From Wenzhouxiangella sp. (lineage in GTDB: Bacteria > Pseudomonadota > Gammaproteobacteria > Xanthomonadales > Wenzhouxiangellaceae), in NCBI GenBank assembly GCA_007694055.1, contig RECK01000158.1:1-38153 (forward strand): a stretch of 38,153 nucleotides of DNA, written 5' to 3'. Below, one piece after another: positions 1-8,398 of this stretch. The position numbers and the translations under genes were made by a program. Every line of letters starts with the position of its first letter. Positions within the stretch are counted from its first letter, which is position 1. The notes under the pieces are model-generated. The model was not told the DNA's origin. It did not search any database and saw only the letters and a program-made list of their open reading frames with translations.

Positions 1-58
1 CTATATCCGCAAGCATGGCCTGTATGGCTGCAATGAAAGCCGAGGCAAAAAGGTATAG
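1..58 (+). CDS. nadD: Nicotinate-nucleotide adenylyltransferase, C-terminal end only
   Basis: Reading from base 2, eighteen codons run to a TAG at 56-58. The peptide begins YIRKHGLYG, which matches the conserved end of bacterial NadD, where a Y-I-x-x-x-G-L-Y element closes the adenylyltransferase domain. NadD converts nicotinate mononucleotide to deamido-NAD in NAD synthesis. In many Gammaproteobacteria nadD lies directly before rsfS and rlmH, exactly as here, which supports the call. Only the tail is visible, so the catalytic part cannot be checked. Confidence 0.7.
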   Translation, partial: YIRKHGLYGCNESRGKKV

Positions 59-89
59 ACTAGTCGCAGGTCACCTCTAGAACGGATAC

Positions 90-455
90 TTGAACCACTC
101 CACGATTGTCGACTCCGGAACGCTCCGGGATCTTGCCCAGGCCGTCCTCGAAGATTCAAAAGGCGAGGATATTCAGATTATCGATCTTCGCGATCGATCC
201 AGCTTTGCCGATTTCATGGTGATTGCCAGCGGCAACTCGACCCGCCAGGTCAAGGCCATGGCCGATCGACTTGTCGAACGAGCCAAGGCGGCCGGCGTCA
301 AGCCGCTGGGGGTTGAGGGCGACCGGGAGGCCGAGTGGGTGCTGGTTGACCTGGCCGATGTGGTCGTGCACCTCATGCTGCCGCAGACCCGCGCTTTCTA
401 CAACCTGGAAAAGCTCTGGAGCACGCCCCCGGCCACGCGTTCGGCCCAGGCCTGA
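90..455 (+). CDS. rsfS: Ribosomal silencing factor RsfS
   Basis: A 121-residue protein of the RsfS/YbeB/iojap family. It binds ribosomal protein L14 on the large subunit and blocks joining with the small subunit when nutrients are short. The family core is visible: an N-terminal helix (LAQAVLEDSKGEDIQIIDL), then SSFADFMVIASGNSTRQVKAMAD, the GVEGDREAEWVLVDLADVVVH segment (residues about 75-94) and the closing YNLEKLW. The start is TTG at 90; there is no ATG before residue 44, and only a weak purine stretch precedes the TTG. It lies 31 bases after nadD and 6 bases before rlmH, so the three are probably co-transcribed. Confidence 0.92.
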   Translation: MNHSTIVDSGTLRDLAQAVLEDSKGEDIQIIDLRDRSSFADFMVIASGNSTRQVKAMADRLVERAKAAGVKPLGVEGDREAEWVLVDLADVVVHLMLPQTRAFYNLEKLWSTPPATRSAQA

Positions 456-461
456 GCGCAG

Positions 462-923
462 GTGGATCTGGTAGTTGCCGGGGTCGGGACGCGCATGCCC
501 GACTGGATAGCCGCGGGCTGGAAAGAATACGCTCGTCGCCTGCCGCCGCATCTGCCGCTGAGCCTGATCGAGGTGCCGGTAGCCGGTCGTTCGAATGCCG
601 GCCGGGAATCTCGCGTCGAAGCCGAGCGCCTGCTCGCCCGGGTTCCTGACCGGGCCCGCCTGGTCGCACTGCACGGAGCGGGCAAGGTCTGGTCTACCGA
701 GCAACTGGCTGCCCGCCTGGCCGACTGGCAACAGGATGGCGATCCGGTCTGCTTCGTGATTGGCGGTGCCGACGGCCTGGATCCGGAGCTGCTTGATCGC
801 AGCCAGGCGCGCTGGTCTTTTGGTCCGGCCGTATTCCCGCATATGCTCATCCGGGTCATGGTTGCCGAACAGCTCTATCGGGCCTGGACCATCCTGTCAG
901 GACACCCTTACCATCGTGCCTGA
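462..923 (+). CDS. rlmH: 23S rRNA pseudouridine-1915 N3-methyltransferase
   Basis: A 153-residue SPOUT-class methyltransferase, close to the usual 155 residues. It methylates pseudouridine 1915 in helix 69 of 23S rRNA on assembled 70S ribosomes, using S-adenosylmethionine. Family marks are the N-terminal VGTRMPDW, the glycine-rich cofactor loop FVIGGADGL near residues 98-106, and the C-terminal VAEQLYRAWTI..HPYHR that closes the trefoil knot and contributes to the active site. The start is GTG at 462, six bases after the rsfS stop. It converges on maf with only 18 bases between the stops. Confidence 0.95.
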   Translation: MDLVVAGVGTRMPDWIAAGWKEYARRLPPHLPLSLIEVPVAGRSNAGRESRVEAERLLARVPDRARLVALHGAGKVWSTEQLAARLADWQQDGDPVCFVIGGADGLDPELLDRSQARWSFGPAVFPHMLIRVMVAEQLYRAWTILSGHPYHRA

Positions 924-941
924 AGCCCGGGCGGGAAAGAC

Positions 942-1499
942 TCAGACCAGCCCGGCCTCGCGCAACAGCTCTCCCGTTTCATGCAGCGGCAAGCCGACCA
1001 CCCCGGTGTAGCTTCCGCTGATCCGCCGGATCCAGATCCCGGCCTGGTTCTGAATTCCGTAAGCGCCGGCCTTGTCCATCGGATCGCCGGAGGCAACATA
1101 GGCATCTATCCAGCGTTCGGGCAGCATGCTGAATTCGACTTCGGTCGTGCTCAGACGCTGCAGGCGGCGGCCATCCGGGCACACCAGGGCAACCGCTGAC
1201 AGGACATCATGACAGCGGCCAGACAGCTGCCTGAGCATGCTTCGGGCCTCGTCGGTGTCCTGGGGTTTGCCCAAGGGCTGGCCATCGAGTACCACGGCCG
1301 TGTCCGATCCCAGCACAACATCACCGGGGTGGATTGTCGCTACCGCCATGGCTTTTTCCAGCGCGATGCGCAGGACATAATCGGTCGCCGCCTCGTCATC
1401 GAGGCGCGCTTCATCGATATCGGCGGGCACGACCACGAAGGGTTGTTCGAACAGCGCCAGCAGGTCGCGGCGGCGGGGTGAGGCGGAAGCGAGTATCAC
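942..1499 (-). CDS. maf: Maf/YhdE-type nucleoside triphosphate pyrophosphatase
   Basis: Maf proteins hydrolyse non-canonical or excess nucleoside triphosphates to monophosphates; the YhdE subgroup prefers dTTP and UTP. The signature LASASPRR is at the extreme N terminus, followed by GSDTAVVLDG with the catalytic Asp, KPQDTDEA, and the C-terminal YVASGDPMDKAGAYGIQ with GSYTGVVGLPL, typical of the YhdE subgroup. I chose the GTG at 1499 (185 residues), because an AGGA lies 7 bases upstream and the family begins a few residues before LASxSPRR. An ATG at 1541 would add 14 residues but has no ribosome binding site. In E. coli and relatives maf sits just upstream of rng in the same direction; here it faces the other way. 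Confidence 0.9.
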   Translation of the reverse strand: MILASASPRRRDLLALFEQPFVVVPADIDEARLDDEAATDYVLRIALEKAMAVATIHPGDVVLGSDTAVVLDGQPLGKPQDTDEARSMLRQLSGRCHDVLSAVALVCPDGRRLQRLSTTEVEFSMLPERWIDAYVASGDPMDKAGAYGIQNQAGIWIRRISGSYTGVVGLPLHETGELLREAGLV

Positions 1500-1594
1500 T
1501 GGGGAATCCTGTCGGGTTATTGCAGTCTGAGCCGGCACCATGTTAACGGTTGACGAAGTGCTATGCTTGCAACGATTGATCTCGACCCGGACCC

Positions 1595-3067
1595 GTGAGC
1601 GACGAAATTCTCATCAATGTAACCCTGACCGAGAGCCGCGTGGCTGTGGTTGAGAACGGCCTGCTGCAGGAGCTCTACCTCGAGCGCGAGAACGACGTCA
1701 GCTATGTAGGCAACATTTACATGGGCCGTGTCGAGCGGGTCTTGCCCGGCATGCAGGCCGCTTTTGTCAATATCGGGCTGGAGCGGACGGCATTTCTGCA
1801 TGCCAGTGACATTACGCCACGCCAGCCAGAGCTTGGCGAGGCCGGCGAGCCAGCCCAGATGCCGTCCATCACGGAGCTGCTCAAGCAGGGTCAGAAGCTC
1901 CTGGTCCAGGTGATCAAGGATCCGCTCGGCAGCAAGGGTGCGCGTCTGACCACCCAGCTCAGCGTGCCCTCTCGCTACCTGGTACTGCTGCCGGAGGTTG
2001 ACAGTCTGGGTGTTTCAGTCCGCATCGAGTCCGACGAGGAGCGACAGCGCCTGAAAGACCTGTTGCGCTCGCTGATCGGTGAGGGCAGTCGGGCTGGATT
2101 CATCCTGCGCACCAATGCCGAGGGGGTCATGGCCGAAGCCCTGACCAAGGATCTGGACTACCTGCGACGTCTGTGGTCGCGGATCGAGCAGGCCATGCAG
2201 GTGGCTGAGGCAGGGCAGTGCATTTACGAGGATTTGTCCCTGCCTTACCGCTCCCTGCGTGATCTCATGCATGCGGGTATTGACAAGGTCCGGGTAGATG
2301 ATCGCACTACCTGGCAGCGCGCACGCAAGTTTGCCAGCGACTTTTTTCCCGAGTGGGTTGATCGCATCGAGCATTACGATAGTGATGGCCCGCTGTTTGA
2401 CCTTTACGGGGTAGAGCAGGAAATCGACCGCGCCCTGAGCCGCACGACGCCGCTGAAGTCAGGCGGCTACCTGTCCATCGACCAGACCGAGGCGATGACC
2501 ACCGTCGATGTCAACACCGGCGCCTACGTGGGTTTCCGCAACCTCGAAGAGACCATTTACAAGACCAATCTGGAGGCCGCCCAGGCCATCGCGCGCCAGC
2601 TCAGGCTGCGCAACCTGGGCGGCATCATCATCATCGATTTCATCGACATGACCGATGCCGATCACAAGCGCCAGGTCTTGCGCACCTTGCAGCGTGCCCT
2701 GTCCCGTGACCATGCGCGCAGCTCTGTGTCCGAGATTTCCCCCCTGGGGCTGGTGGAGATGACACGCAAGCGCACCACCGAAAGTCTGGAACACCGTCTG
2801 TGCGAGCCCTGCCAGGCCTGCGATGGCCGTGGCCGGGTCAAGAGCGTCGAAACGGTCTGCTCGGAAATCTTCCGCGAGATCCTGCGGGCTGTCCGTCAAT
2901 TTGAAACCGGTCAGCTGCGGGTCATGGCCGCGCCAGGCGTGGTCGATCGCATACTGGAAGATCATCATCGGTCGATTGCCGAGCTGATCGAGCAACTGGG
3001 TACCAGCATCCAGTTCCAGCCCGAAGAGCAATACGGCCAGGAACAGTTCGACGTCGTACTGCTTTGA
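1595..3067 (+). CDS. rng: Ribonuclease G
   Basis: A 490-residue endoribonuclease of the RNase E/G family, without the long C-terminal scaffold of RNase E. RNase G matures the 5' end of 16S rRNA and cleaves AU-rich single-stranded RNA. The S1-like RNA-binding region spans about residues 36-125 (YVGNIYMGRVERVLPGMQAAF). The metal-binding aspartates are in TVDVNTG (Asp305) and IIIIDFIDM (Asp348). A Cys-rich zinc-link-like motif, CEPCQAC, is at 403-409. The start is GTG at 1595, in the SDEILIN context usual for RNase G. Its stop overlaps the yhdP start by four bases. Confidence 0.95.
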   Translation: MSDEILINVTLTESRVAVVENGLLQELYLERENDVSYVGNIYMGRVERVLPGMQAAFVNIGLERTAFLHASDITPRQPELGEAGEPAQMPSITELLKQGQKLLVQVIKDPLGSKGARLTTQLSVPSRYLVLLPEVDSLGVSVRIESDEERQRLKDLLRSLIGEGSRAGFILRTNAEGVMAEALTKDLDYLRRLWSRIEQAMQVAEAGQCIYEDLSLPYRSLRDLMHAGIDKVRVDDRTTWQRARKFASDFFPEWVDRIEHYDSDGPLFDLYGVEQEIDRALSRTTPLKSGGYLSIDQTEAMTTVDVNTGAYVGFRNLEETIYKTNLEAAQAIARQLRLRNLGGIIIIDFIDMTDADHKRQVLRTLQRALSRDHARSSVSEISPLGLVEMTRKRTTESLEHRLCEPCQACDGRGRVKSVETVCSEIFREILRAVRQFETGQLRVMAAPGVVDRILEDHHRSIAELIEQLGTSIQFQPEEQYGQEQFDVVLL

Positions 3068-6000
3068 CTGATCAACCGTCCCCATCCCGCCTGCGCGCGC
3101 TGCTCGGCTCGCTGCGGGCCGTTTTGCTCACGGCCATCGCCTTGATCATCATCGCGACGGCCGTGGTCGTGGGCATCGGTCGCGCCCTGATACCTTACGC
3201 GGATGAGCTGCGACCCTGGCTGGCCGAACAAATTGGCGATCGCATCGGCCAGGAAGTGCGCTTGCAGCGCATCGAGGCGCAGTGGCCGCGGCTGACGCCC
3301 CAGATCCACCTGTTCGGTGTGGAAGTGGGGCCGGAACAAGCTGTTCTGCTTGAAATCGACGAGACCCGACTGGAGCTTTACCTGCCTGATTTGCTGCGCG
3401 GTGATCGCAACCCGTTCCGCCTGGTCGTGCTGGGCCTGGACCTGGTCCTGGCCCAGGACGAGCATGGGGAATGGGGGCTGGAACTGGAAGGCGGTGCTGC
3501 CCTGGGTGAACGCGATGGGCCGGATGTAGTCGCGGTCGGCGATCTGCTGGTGCGTGATGCCAGCCTCAGGGTGCGGCCACTAAGCCATCCTGAGTTCGAG
3601 GCACGCCTGATCGAAGGCGAGATCAGGCGCCGAGGTGCTCGTACGGAGATCCAGGGGCAGCTCGAGCCTGGCCGGCTTGCCGGTCCGGGCCTGCGCTTCG
3701 CCTTGCGTGTGGATCACCCGGACGGGCGCTGGCGCCAGGCGCGTGCCTGGCTGCTAGGCGACGAGCTTGTGCCTGCCCAGTGGATGGGGGCCGATGCCCT
3801 GCCCGAGTCGGCGCGTGCTTCAGTTGAGGGATGGGCCACCTGGACGGCGGAAGCAGGCCTAAGAGTTGATCTTGACATTAACTTGCTGGATGCCGGTCTG
3901 GGCAGTGATCGAGTTGCTGCGGAGCTTGTTTTTACCAGCGATGCCAACGGCAGTCAGATTGAACTGGTGCGTTTGTCCGCCGGTGAAGAGGAAATGCAAA
4001 GCCTGGCTGCAGGCGTCGCGGTCGGCCGTCGCGGCCCGTATCTGGCCCTGGCTGTCGAGGAGATCGATCTGGGCGCCGTCCATACGCTCATTTATCCGTG
4101 GCTTGATCGTTGGCCGCTGATGCCCAGCCATGTCGGCGGCCGGATATTCGGTTTGACCCTGGGGTTGCAGGCCAACGGCAGCCTGCACGTCCTGCGCGGT
4201 CATATTCATGATCTGAGCGTGGATCTGGTTGAGCCCTTGCCGCGGGTGGCGGGTCTTGATCTGGAGCTGGGTTTGTCGGGGGACCGTGCTGTGCTGATGC
4301 CAGGTGGTCAGCCCCGGGTGCACTGGCCGGCCTTGTTCGAAACGCCGGTCGAGCTCGCAGCGCTCGCTGGTCGGGTGCTGGTCTCTCCCCAGGCGATCGA
4401 GCTGGACCAGGTCCGGATCGAAACAGCGTTCGCCGAGGGCCGCGTCGATGGCTGGATTCTGCTCTGGACGGGACGACCTTTCCTGGATTTCGTTATCGAT
4501 GCCGAGCGCGTTGAACAGGTCGATCCACGCCCCTACCTGCCGCCCCGCTACGTGCCGGATGTCGCGATGGAATGGCTTGATCAGTCGTTGACCTGGATCG
4601 AGCAGGCCAGTGGACTGGTCGTTTTGCATATGCGTGCTGGCAAGCTGGCGGCTGACATCGAGCCCGGCGACTTCCAGGCCGAAGTGGACTTTGCCGGTGT
4701 CGATGTCGACTACTGGCCGGAATGGCCAGGTGCCCACGGCCTGGCTGGCCAGGCCGCCTTTATCGGCCGTTCGCTGACGGCCCGCCTCGAGCAGTCAAGC
4801 CTTGGCCGGGTCGCGGTCGATCAGGCTGACCTGGCTATCCCGGACCTTACCGAGCCGGCCATGTCGCTGTCCCTTGCCGTGGCCGAGGCGGAGGCGGCCG
4901 AGGTGGCCCAACTGCTGGCGGCCATGCCGGTAGCAGGCTTCGTCGATGTGGTCGAAGCAACGCAATGGTCCGGGCCGGCGGCAATCGACCTCGACCTGGT
5001 CCTGCCCTTTCGCAACATGGAAGACTGGTCCATGCAGGGCGCGGTCAGACTGGCCGATACCCGGCTGCTGGTGCCAGGCGTGGGCGTGACGATTGACGGG
5101 CTCACCGGTGCGGCCCAGTTCGACCGCCAGCAGTTGAAGGCGCAGGCGCTTTCCGTTCGGGTTGGTGAACAATCCTGGCCAATCGACCTGGAAGCTGGCT
5201 TCGATGCGCCAGCGTGGCTGCGGGTCAACGGCGATATCAATCCGGTACCCTTGTTTCCGGATCTTGCCGCCTACGCTCAGCAAGTGCCCGGGCAAAGCCG
5301 CTTCGATCTGTTGATCAGCGGGCGCGACCGGGGCGGACTGGCTATCGAGTTGACCAGCGACCTGCGTGGAATGGCCCTGGAGCTGCCGGCCCCGTTGACC
5401 AAGCCGGCCGCCCAGCCATGGCCGCTGGTCTTGAGTATTGTCATCGACGACGATGGCCAGTCCGGACAACTGGAAGTTGACGACTGGATCGACGCTCGCT
5501 GGCTCCGCAAGGATCTGCACTGGGCACTCGGTGTCGGGCTGGGCCAGGCCGCGCCCGGCTTGCCCGACGAAGCCGGTCTGGTTGTCCGGGGTGGTCTGCC
5601 GAAACTGGCCTTGAACGAATGGTTCGAATTGCTCGGCGACAGCCAGGCCCAGCCACGGGCCGCAAGCGCAGTCGATATCCAGCTGCAACTGGACCGGGTC
5701 AGTGGTTTCGGGCTCGAGCTCGAGGCGCTTGCGCTGGAGCTTGGTCGGGAGGATTTGGCCTGGCAGCTGGTCCTCGACAGCGAACGCATGTCTGGCCGGA
5801 TCACCGTGCCGGTTCCACTGGATTCGGGCCGGGTGCTGGTGGCTGACCTCGATCGTCTGCGCCTGGCGCCGCTTGACCCCGAACCAGTGGTGGCAGAGCT
5901 GGCTGCCCACCCGCTCAGTGCCCAGACTTCGACCCAGAGCCCACGTGGCTTGCCGCCGTTGCATCTGTTCATCGAATCCTTGCACTGGGGCGAATTGGAT

Positions 6001-6807
6001 CTGGGTCGGGCGCGGGTGGAAGCGCATGCGGCGGTCGATGGTGTGGAAATCGAACTTGTCGATGTGTCCGGCCCTGATCTTCGCCTGCACGGGCGCGGGC
6101 GCTGGGTTGAGCAGGAACAGCGCTTCCAGAGCGAGTTCCGTGGCCGCCTGAATACGGCCGACCTGAGCGGACTGTTGCAATCGGCAGGTTACGACTCCGG
6201 TCTGCTGGCTGCCCGCGCCCAGGTTGACGCCGATGTGCGCTGGCCGGGTGCGCCGATGGATTTTGCCCTCAGCCGACTCAGTGGCAGCTTTGAGCTGCGC
6301 ATCAGTGACGGCACCATTCCGGAAGCGCGACCCGGTGCCGGTCGCCTCCTGGGACTGGCCAGCTTTACCGCGATTCCACGCAGGTTGATGCTTGATTTCC
6401 GCGACGTCTTCGCCGCCGGTTTCAAGTTCGACGAGATCGAAGGTCGCTTTGACCTGGCCGCCGGCTTCGCGCGCACCGATGGCCTGGTCATCAAGGCGCC
6501 GGCGGCCAACATTACCATCACCGGTGACACCGATATGGCGGCGCGGGAGTATGATCAGGTGATTGTCGTGGAGCCCGGATTGGGTGCGACCTTGCCGGTC
6601 ATCGGGGTGCTGGCCGGCGGACCGGCAGGCGCTGCTGCTGGCCTGGTGCTGAGATCGCTGCTGGAGCGTCCCTTGCGGGGCATTGCCGAGGCTCGCTACG
6701 TCGTCACCGGCGCATGGGATGATCCGCAGATCGAACTGGTCCAGGCCCGGGTGACCGACGAGGCCGGCGAGGAAGCCGTCATTGAGCCTCCACCGGCCGA
6801 CAATTGA
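3064..6807 (+). CDS. yhdP: YhdP-family AsmA-like inner-membrane protein
   Basis: A 1247-residue protein, the normal size for YhdP. One N-terminal membrane segment (about residues 18-38) anchors a very long beta-rich periplasmic body. Near the N terminus, DRIGQEVRLQRIEAQWPRL matches the first conserved block. The C-terminal AsmA-like domain is visible from about residue 1080 (GSFELRISDGTIPEARPGAGRLLGL) to ARYVVTGAWDDPQIELV. YhdP and its paralogues TamB and YdbH form hydrophobic bridges thought to carry phospholipids from the inner to the outer membrane. The TTG start at 3064 lies inside the rng stop codon region (TTGA overlap), so translation is probably coupled to rng. Neighbours rng and tldD match the E. 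coli order. Confidence 0.93.
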   Translation: MTDQPSPSRLRALLGSLRAVLLTAIALIIIATAVVVGIGRALIPYADELRPWLAEQIGDRIGQEVRLQRIEAQWPRLTPQIHLFGVEVGPEQAVLLEIDETRLELYLPDLLRGDRNPFRLVVLGLDLVLAQDEHGEWGLELEGGAALGERDGPDVVAVGDLLVRDASLRVRPLSHPEFEARLIEGEIRRRGARTEIQGQLEPGRLAGPGLRFALRVDHPDGRWRQARAWLLGDELVPAQWMGADALPESARASVEGWATWTAEAGLRVDLDINLLDAGLGSDRVAAELVFTSDANGSQIELVRLSAGEEEMQSLAAGVAVGRRGPYLALAVEEIDLGAVHTLIYPWLDRWPLMPSHVGGRIFGLTLGLQANGSLHVLRGHIHDLSVDLVEPLPRVAGLDLELGLSGDRAVLMPGGQPRVHWPALFETPVELAALAGRVLVSPQAIELDQVRIETAFAEGRVDGWILLWTGRPFLDFVIDAERVEQVDPRPYLPPRYVPDVAMEWLDQSLTWIEQASGLVVLHMRAGKLAADIEPGDFQAEVDFAGVDVDYWPEWPGAHGLAGQAAFIGRSLTARLEQSSLGRVAVDQADLAIPDLTEPAMSLSLAVAEAEAAEVAQLLAAMPVAGFVDVVEATQWSGPAAIDLDLVLPFRNMEDWSMQGAVRLADTRLLVPGVGVTIDGLTGAAQFDRQQLKAQALSVRVGEQSWPIDLEAGFDAPAWLRVNGDINPVPLFPDLAAYAQQVPGQSRFDLLISGRDRGGLAIELTSDLRGMALELPAPLTKPAAQPWPLVLSIVIDDDGQSGQLEVDDWIDARWLRKDLHWALGVGLGQAAPGLPDEAGLVVRGGLPKLALNEWFELLGDSQAQPRAASAVDIQLQLDRVSGFGLELEALALELGREDLAWQLVLDSERMSGRITVPVPLDSGRVLVADLDRLRLAPLDPEPVVAELAAHPLSAQTSTQSPRGLPPLHLFIESLHWGELDLGRARVEAHAAVDGVEIELVDVSGPDLRLHGRGRWVEQEQRFQSEFRGRLNTADLSGLLQSAGYDSGLLAARAQVDADVRWPGAPMDFALSRLSGSFELRISDGTIPEARPGAGRLLGLASFTAIPRRLMLDFRDVFAAGFKFDEIEGRFDLAAGFARTDGLVIKAPAANITITGDTDMAAREYDQVIVVEPGLGATLPVIGVLAGGPAGAAAGLVLRSLLERPLRGIAEARYVVTGAWDDPQIELVQARVTDEAGEEAVIEPPPADN

Positions 6808-6964
6808 AAGCCGGGGCTGCTGGCGGCATATCCTGCCATGGAGAAGTCGACAGAGACGCCATGCATGATGCCGGCTGCCGTGACCACCGGCACTTCCCAA
6901 ATGACGCTTGGTCCGGCCCGTTGCCAGGGTCGGGACGAAGCCTGAATCTGAAAATGGAATAAAC

Positions 6965-8398
6965 ATGATGTTTGAACTGGCACGTGGACAATTATTGCAA
7001 CCGGCCGGGCTGGACGACAGTGACCTGGACCGTATTCTCGGTCGCTTGTGCGGCCCGGGCGTGGATTTGGGCGAAGCCTACTTCCAGCGCCGGGTGCGCG
7101 AAAGCTGGATGCTGGAAGATGGCAGCGTGCGCGGAGGCAGCTGGGATGTGGACCAGGGCGTGGGCTTGCGCGCCGTGGCCGGGACCGGGACCGGTTTTGC
7201 GTACGCCGATTCCCTCGACCTGCCGGCCTTGATGGCGGCGGCCAGCAGTGCCCGGGCCATTACTCGCTCCGGGCAGTCCGGCCAGGTCCGGGCCGGACAG
7301 GCGGTGCAGGCCCGGCATCGTTACGCCGCCGATGATCCGACCGCTTCCGGTCAGGCTGGTGATCGGGTTGAATTGCTACGCACCATTGATGCCTACACCC
7401 GGTCGCTGGATTCGCGTGTCAGCCAGGTGACCGTCAACCTGTCAGCGAGCTTTGAAACGATCGTGGTGGCGGCCAGCGATGGTGTCCTGGCCGGCGATGT
7501 GCGCCCACTGGTGCGTCTGGATATCCGCGTCCTGATGGAGCAGGGCAAGCGTCGCGAGCAGGGCTTTGCCGGTGGCGGTGGTCGTTTCCCGCTGGAAGAG
7601 CTGATGCAGGCGGAAACCTGGCAGGATATGGCCAGGGAGGCGGTGCGCCAGGGCGGCGTCAACCTGACCGCAGAGGATGCGCCAGCAGGCCACATGACCG
7701 TGGTGCTGGGCCCTGGCTGGCCGGGTGTGCTGCTGCATGAGGCGATCGGTCACGGCCTGGAAGGCGATTTCAACCGCAAGGGCATTTCCGCGTTCAGCAA
7801 TCGCATCGGCGAACAGGTGGCCAGCGCCGGGTGCACCATAGTCGATGACGGCACCCTGGAGCGTCGGCGCGGCTCGTTGAGCATTGATGATGAAGGCACA
7901 CCTGCCAGCTGCACGACACTGATCGAGAACGGTCGTCTGGTCGGCTACATGCAGGATAAGCTCAACGCCCGCCTGATGGGGGTTGAACCGACCGGCAACG
8001 GCCGCCGCGAATCCTTTGCCCACCTGCCCATGCCGCGCATGACCAATACCTACATGCTTCCCGGCGAACACGATCCCGGCGAGATCATTGCCTCGGTGGA
8101 GGACGGGATTTACGCGGTCAACTTCAATGGTGGTCAGGTCGACATTACCTCGGGCAAGTTTGTTTTCGCCGCATCCGAGGCCTACCGCATCAAGAACGGC
8201 AAGATCGGCGCGGCCATCAAGGGCGCGACGCTGATTGGCAATGGCCCGGATGTGCTGACCCGCGTCGGCATGGTTGGCAATGACCTCAGGCTAGACAGCG
8301 GCGTTGGCGTCTGTGGCAAGGAAGGTCAGAGCGTTCCGGTCGGGGTGGGTCAACCAACTCTGCGCATCGATGGGCTGACCGTGGGGGGAACCGCCTGA
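6965..8398 (+). CDS. tldD: Metalloprotease subunit TldD
   Basis: A 477-residue protein nearly the length of E. coli TldD and similar throughout. TldD and TldE form a heterodimer in which TldD carries the zinc site; it degrades unfolded peptides, including the antitoxin CcdA, and trims leader peptides such as that of microcin B17. The zinc motif HEAIGH (HExxxH) is at about residues 258-263, and the likely third ligand is the Cys of [11 protein letters not shown] near the C terminus. Other family blocks are [17 protein letters not shown] and [13 protein letters not shown]. The frame is open 19 codons further up to 6908, but the ATG at 6965 (or 6968) fits the family start and has GGA six bases before it. 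Its stop overlaps the pmbA start (TGATG). Confidence 0.95.
   Translation: MMFELARGQLLQPAGLDDSDLDRILGRLCGPGVDLGEAYFQRRVRESWMLEDGSVRGGSWDVDQGVGLRAVAGTGTGFAYADSLDLPALMAAASSARAITRSGQSGQVRAGQAVQARHRYAADDPTASGQAGDRVELLRTIDAYTRSLDSRVSQVTVNLSASFETIVVAASDGVLAGDVRPLVRLDIRVLMEQGKRREQGFAGGGGRFPLEELMQAETWQDMAREAVRQGGVNLTAEDAPAGHMTVVLGPGWPGVLLHEAIGHGLEGDFNRKGISAFSNRIGEQVASAGCTIVDDGTLERRRGSLSIDDEGTPASCTTLIENGRLVGYMQDKLNARLMGVEPTGNGRRESFAHLPMPRMTNTYMLPGEHDPGEIIASVEDGIYAVNFNGGQVDITSGKFVFAASEAYRIKNGKIGAAIKGATLIGNGPDVLTRVGMVGNDLRLDSGVGVCGKEGQSVPVGVGQPTLRIDGLTVGGTA

Noticed and set aside
1550-1579. TTGACG upstream of rng as part of a sigma-70 promoter.
   Set aside because: A good -35 match, but the sequence 17 bases on (CGATTG) is a poor -10; TATGCT at 1562 is too close to pair with it.
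6838-6945. A 35-residue frame between yhdP and tldD (MEKSTETPCMMPAAV...), considered as a possible peptide substrate of the TldD/TldE protease or remnant of the nitrilase gene sometimes found there.
   Set aside because: It has no ribosome binding site, no leader-core pattern of a modified peptide and no nitrilase motif; the 157-base gap otherwise holds nothing I can support.
4795-6966. Very long antisense frames, for example 723 residues opposite yhdP, 610 residues opposite nuoL and 526 residues opposite yoaA.
   Set aside because: High-GC coding DNA produces open antisense frames; their products lack domains and the sense strands encode recognised proteins.
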